Assembly (NCBI GenBank): GCA_016179995.1
Contig: JACPCC010000047.1
Span: 1-14,544, forward strand
DNA: 14,544 bases
Source of the DNA: Candidatus Woesearchaeota archaeon
Lineage (GTDB): Archaea > Nanobdellota > Nanobdellia > Woesearchaeales > GW2011-AR9
Direction: 5' to 3'
Every line of letters begins with the position of its first letter. Position 1 is the first letter of the stretch. The position numbers and the translations under genes are program-made. The notes beneath the pieces are model-generated. The model did not search any database. It was not told the DNA's origin and saw only the letters and a program-made list of their open reading frames with translations. This document shows, in pieces, positions 14,324 to 14,544 of the stretch.

Positions 14324-14374
14324 TTTAAATAGGCAAAGTGTTTTCTTTGTTTTGTAAAAAAAAGTAAGGGGTGA
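14324..14374 (+). promoter_or_regulatory. promoter and Shine-Dalgarno of the lysine peptide ORF
   Basis: TTTAAATA (14324-14331), preceded by a purine-rich BRE-like stretch, predicts transcription start near 14353. GGGGTGA (14368-14374) is close to the ideal archaeal Shine-Dalgarno and sits six bases before the ATG at 14381. This is the strongest translation signal in the window. Confidence 0.55.
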
Positions 14375-14380
14375 ATCATA

Positions 14381-14419
14381 ATGGCAGCTAAGAAAAAAGG
14401 CAAAAAAAAGAAGAAGTGA
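14381..14419 (+). CDS. 12-residue poly-lysine peptide micro-ORF
   Basis: The ORF ATG to TGA encodes MAAKKKGKKKKK, with nine lysines in twelve residues. It has a consensus-like TATA box, a well-spaced GGGGTGA Shine-Dalgarno and a downstream T-tract, so the signals of a complete transcription unit surround a very short reading frame. The peptide would be highly basic and could bind nucleic acid or ribosomes. It could also be the visible start of a longer gene disrupted in its A-run, or a leader peptide whose consecutive lysine codons sense translation. The other two frames after the A-run open for only about 18-20 residues before stops. No known family is claimed. Confidence 0.45.
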   Translation: MAAKKKGKKKKK

Positions 14420-14437
14420 TTCTTCATTCAATTTATT

Positions 14438-14450
14438 CTTTTATTTTTTT
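14438..14450 (+). terminator. T-tract terminator and AT-rich tail
   Basis: TTTTATTTTTTT-type tract about 20 bases after the micro-ORF stop, matching archaeal oligo-T termination. From 14451 to about 14512 the sequence is almost pure A and T with repeated ATTTAAT-like words and no coding potential. Confidence 0.4.
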
Positions 14451-14514
14451 AATTTAATATTTTAATTTGATATTTTTTATTTAATTTAAATTTAATATTT
14501 CTTTGGTTTATGGA

Positions 14515-14527
14515 TTTTTATAAAAAA
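14515..14527 (+). promoter_or_regulatory. possible TATA box for a gene beyond the right edge
   Basis: TTTTTATAAAAAA resembles an archaeal TATA box. Its placement close to the window end suggests a plus-strand transcript starting near or past 14544. The surrounding AT-rich sequence makes this weak. Confidence 0.25.
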
Positions 14528-14544
14528 TAGTATATTTTCTCCTG

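Noticed and set aside
14101..14427. 108-codon minus-strand ORF, Phe/Lys/Ile-rich
   Set aside because: It is antisense to the well-signalled lysine micro-ORF, has the composition of translated AT-rich noncoding DNA (poly-Phe from the A-run), and no domain pattern.
1..14544. tRNA, rRNA and CRISPR search by eye
   Set aside because: No T-arm GTTCGAATC-like signature in noncoding sequence, no rRNA landmarks and no regularly spaced direct repeats were seen.

Overview
The window is an AT-rich chromosomal segment of an archaeon, most likely a DPANN member of the Woesearchaeota/Pacearchaeota type. The archaeal assignment rests on a proteasome-activating nucleotidase (PAN), a flap endonuclease FEN-1 with a terminal PCNA-binding motif, a tRNA-splicing endonuclease with the archaeal Tyr/His/Lys triad, and a Trm5-type tRNA methyltransferase. 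Many genes have a TATA-like box 22-34 bases before the ATG, as expected for leaderless archaeal mRNAs. Several genes have a bacterial flavour (RpiB-like, RPE, RadC, an ORF6N protein), as is common in DPANN genomes.

Layout. 1-3544 (minus): a three-gene envelope operon made of a multi-pass membrane protein, a predicted lipoprotein overlapping it by 4 bases, and the start of a membrane-anchored secreted protein that runs off the left edge. 3772-4947 (plus): a doubtful 32-residue ORF, a shortened RpiB-like isomerase and ribulose-phosphate 3-epimerase. 4972-5184 (minus): a small two-helix membrane protein. 5400-6978 (plus): an ORF6N/PLD-like protein and RadC. 7114-10360 (plus): EndA, a broken or overlapping small gene, an uncharacterised winged-helix protein and FEN-1. 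10398-10784 (minus): a small PH-like protein. 11032-12863 (plus): Trm5, a candidate small structured RNA and an RBBP9-like hydrolase. 12868-14097 (minus): PAN. 14381-14419 (plus): a 12-residue lysine peptide ORF with a strong promoter, Shine-Dalgarno site and T-tract.

How the genes relate. The right two thirds is mainly information processing: tRNA splicing and methylation, flap cleavage, proteasome unfolding. RpiB and RPE would interconvert pentose phosphates for ribose supply, but the RpiB copy has lost part of its active site. The envelope operon is the largest uncharacterised unit; its first two proteins appear to share a homologous C-terminal domain.

Most interesting points: the lysine micro-ORF with full expression signals, the shortened RpiB, PAN lacking the C-terminal HbYX tyrosine, the duplicated domain in the envelope operon, and the candidate RNA at 12164-12224. 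No tRNA, rRNA, CRISPR array or insertion sequence was seen.
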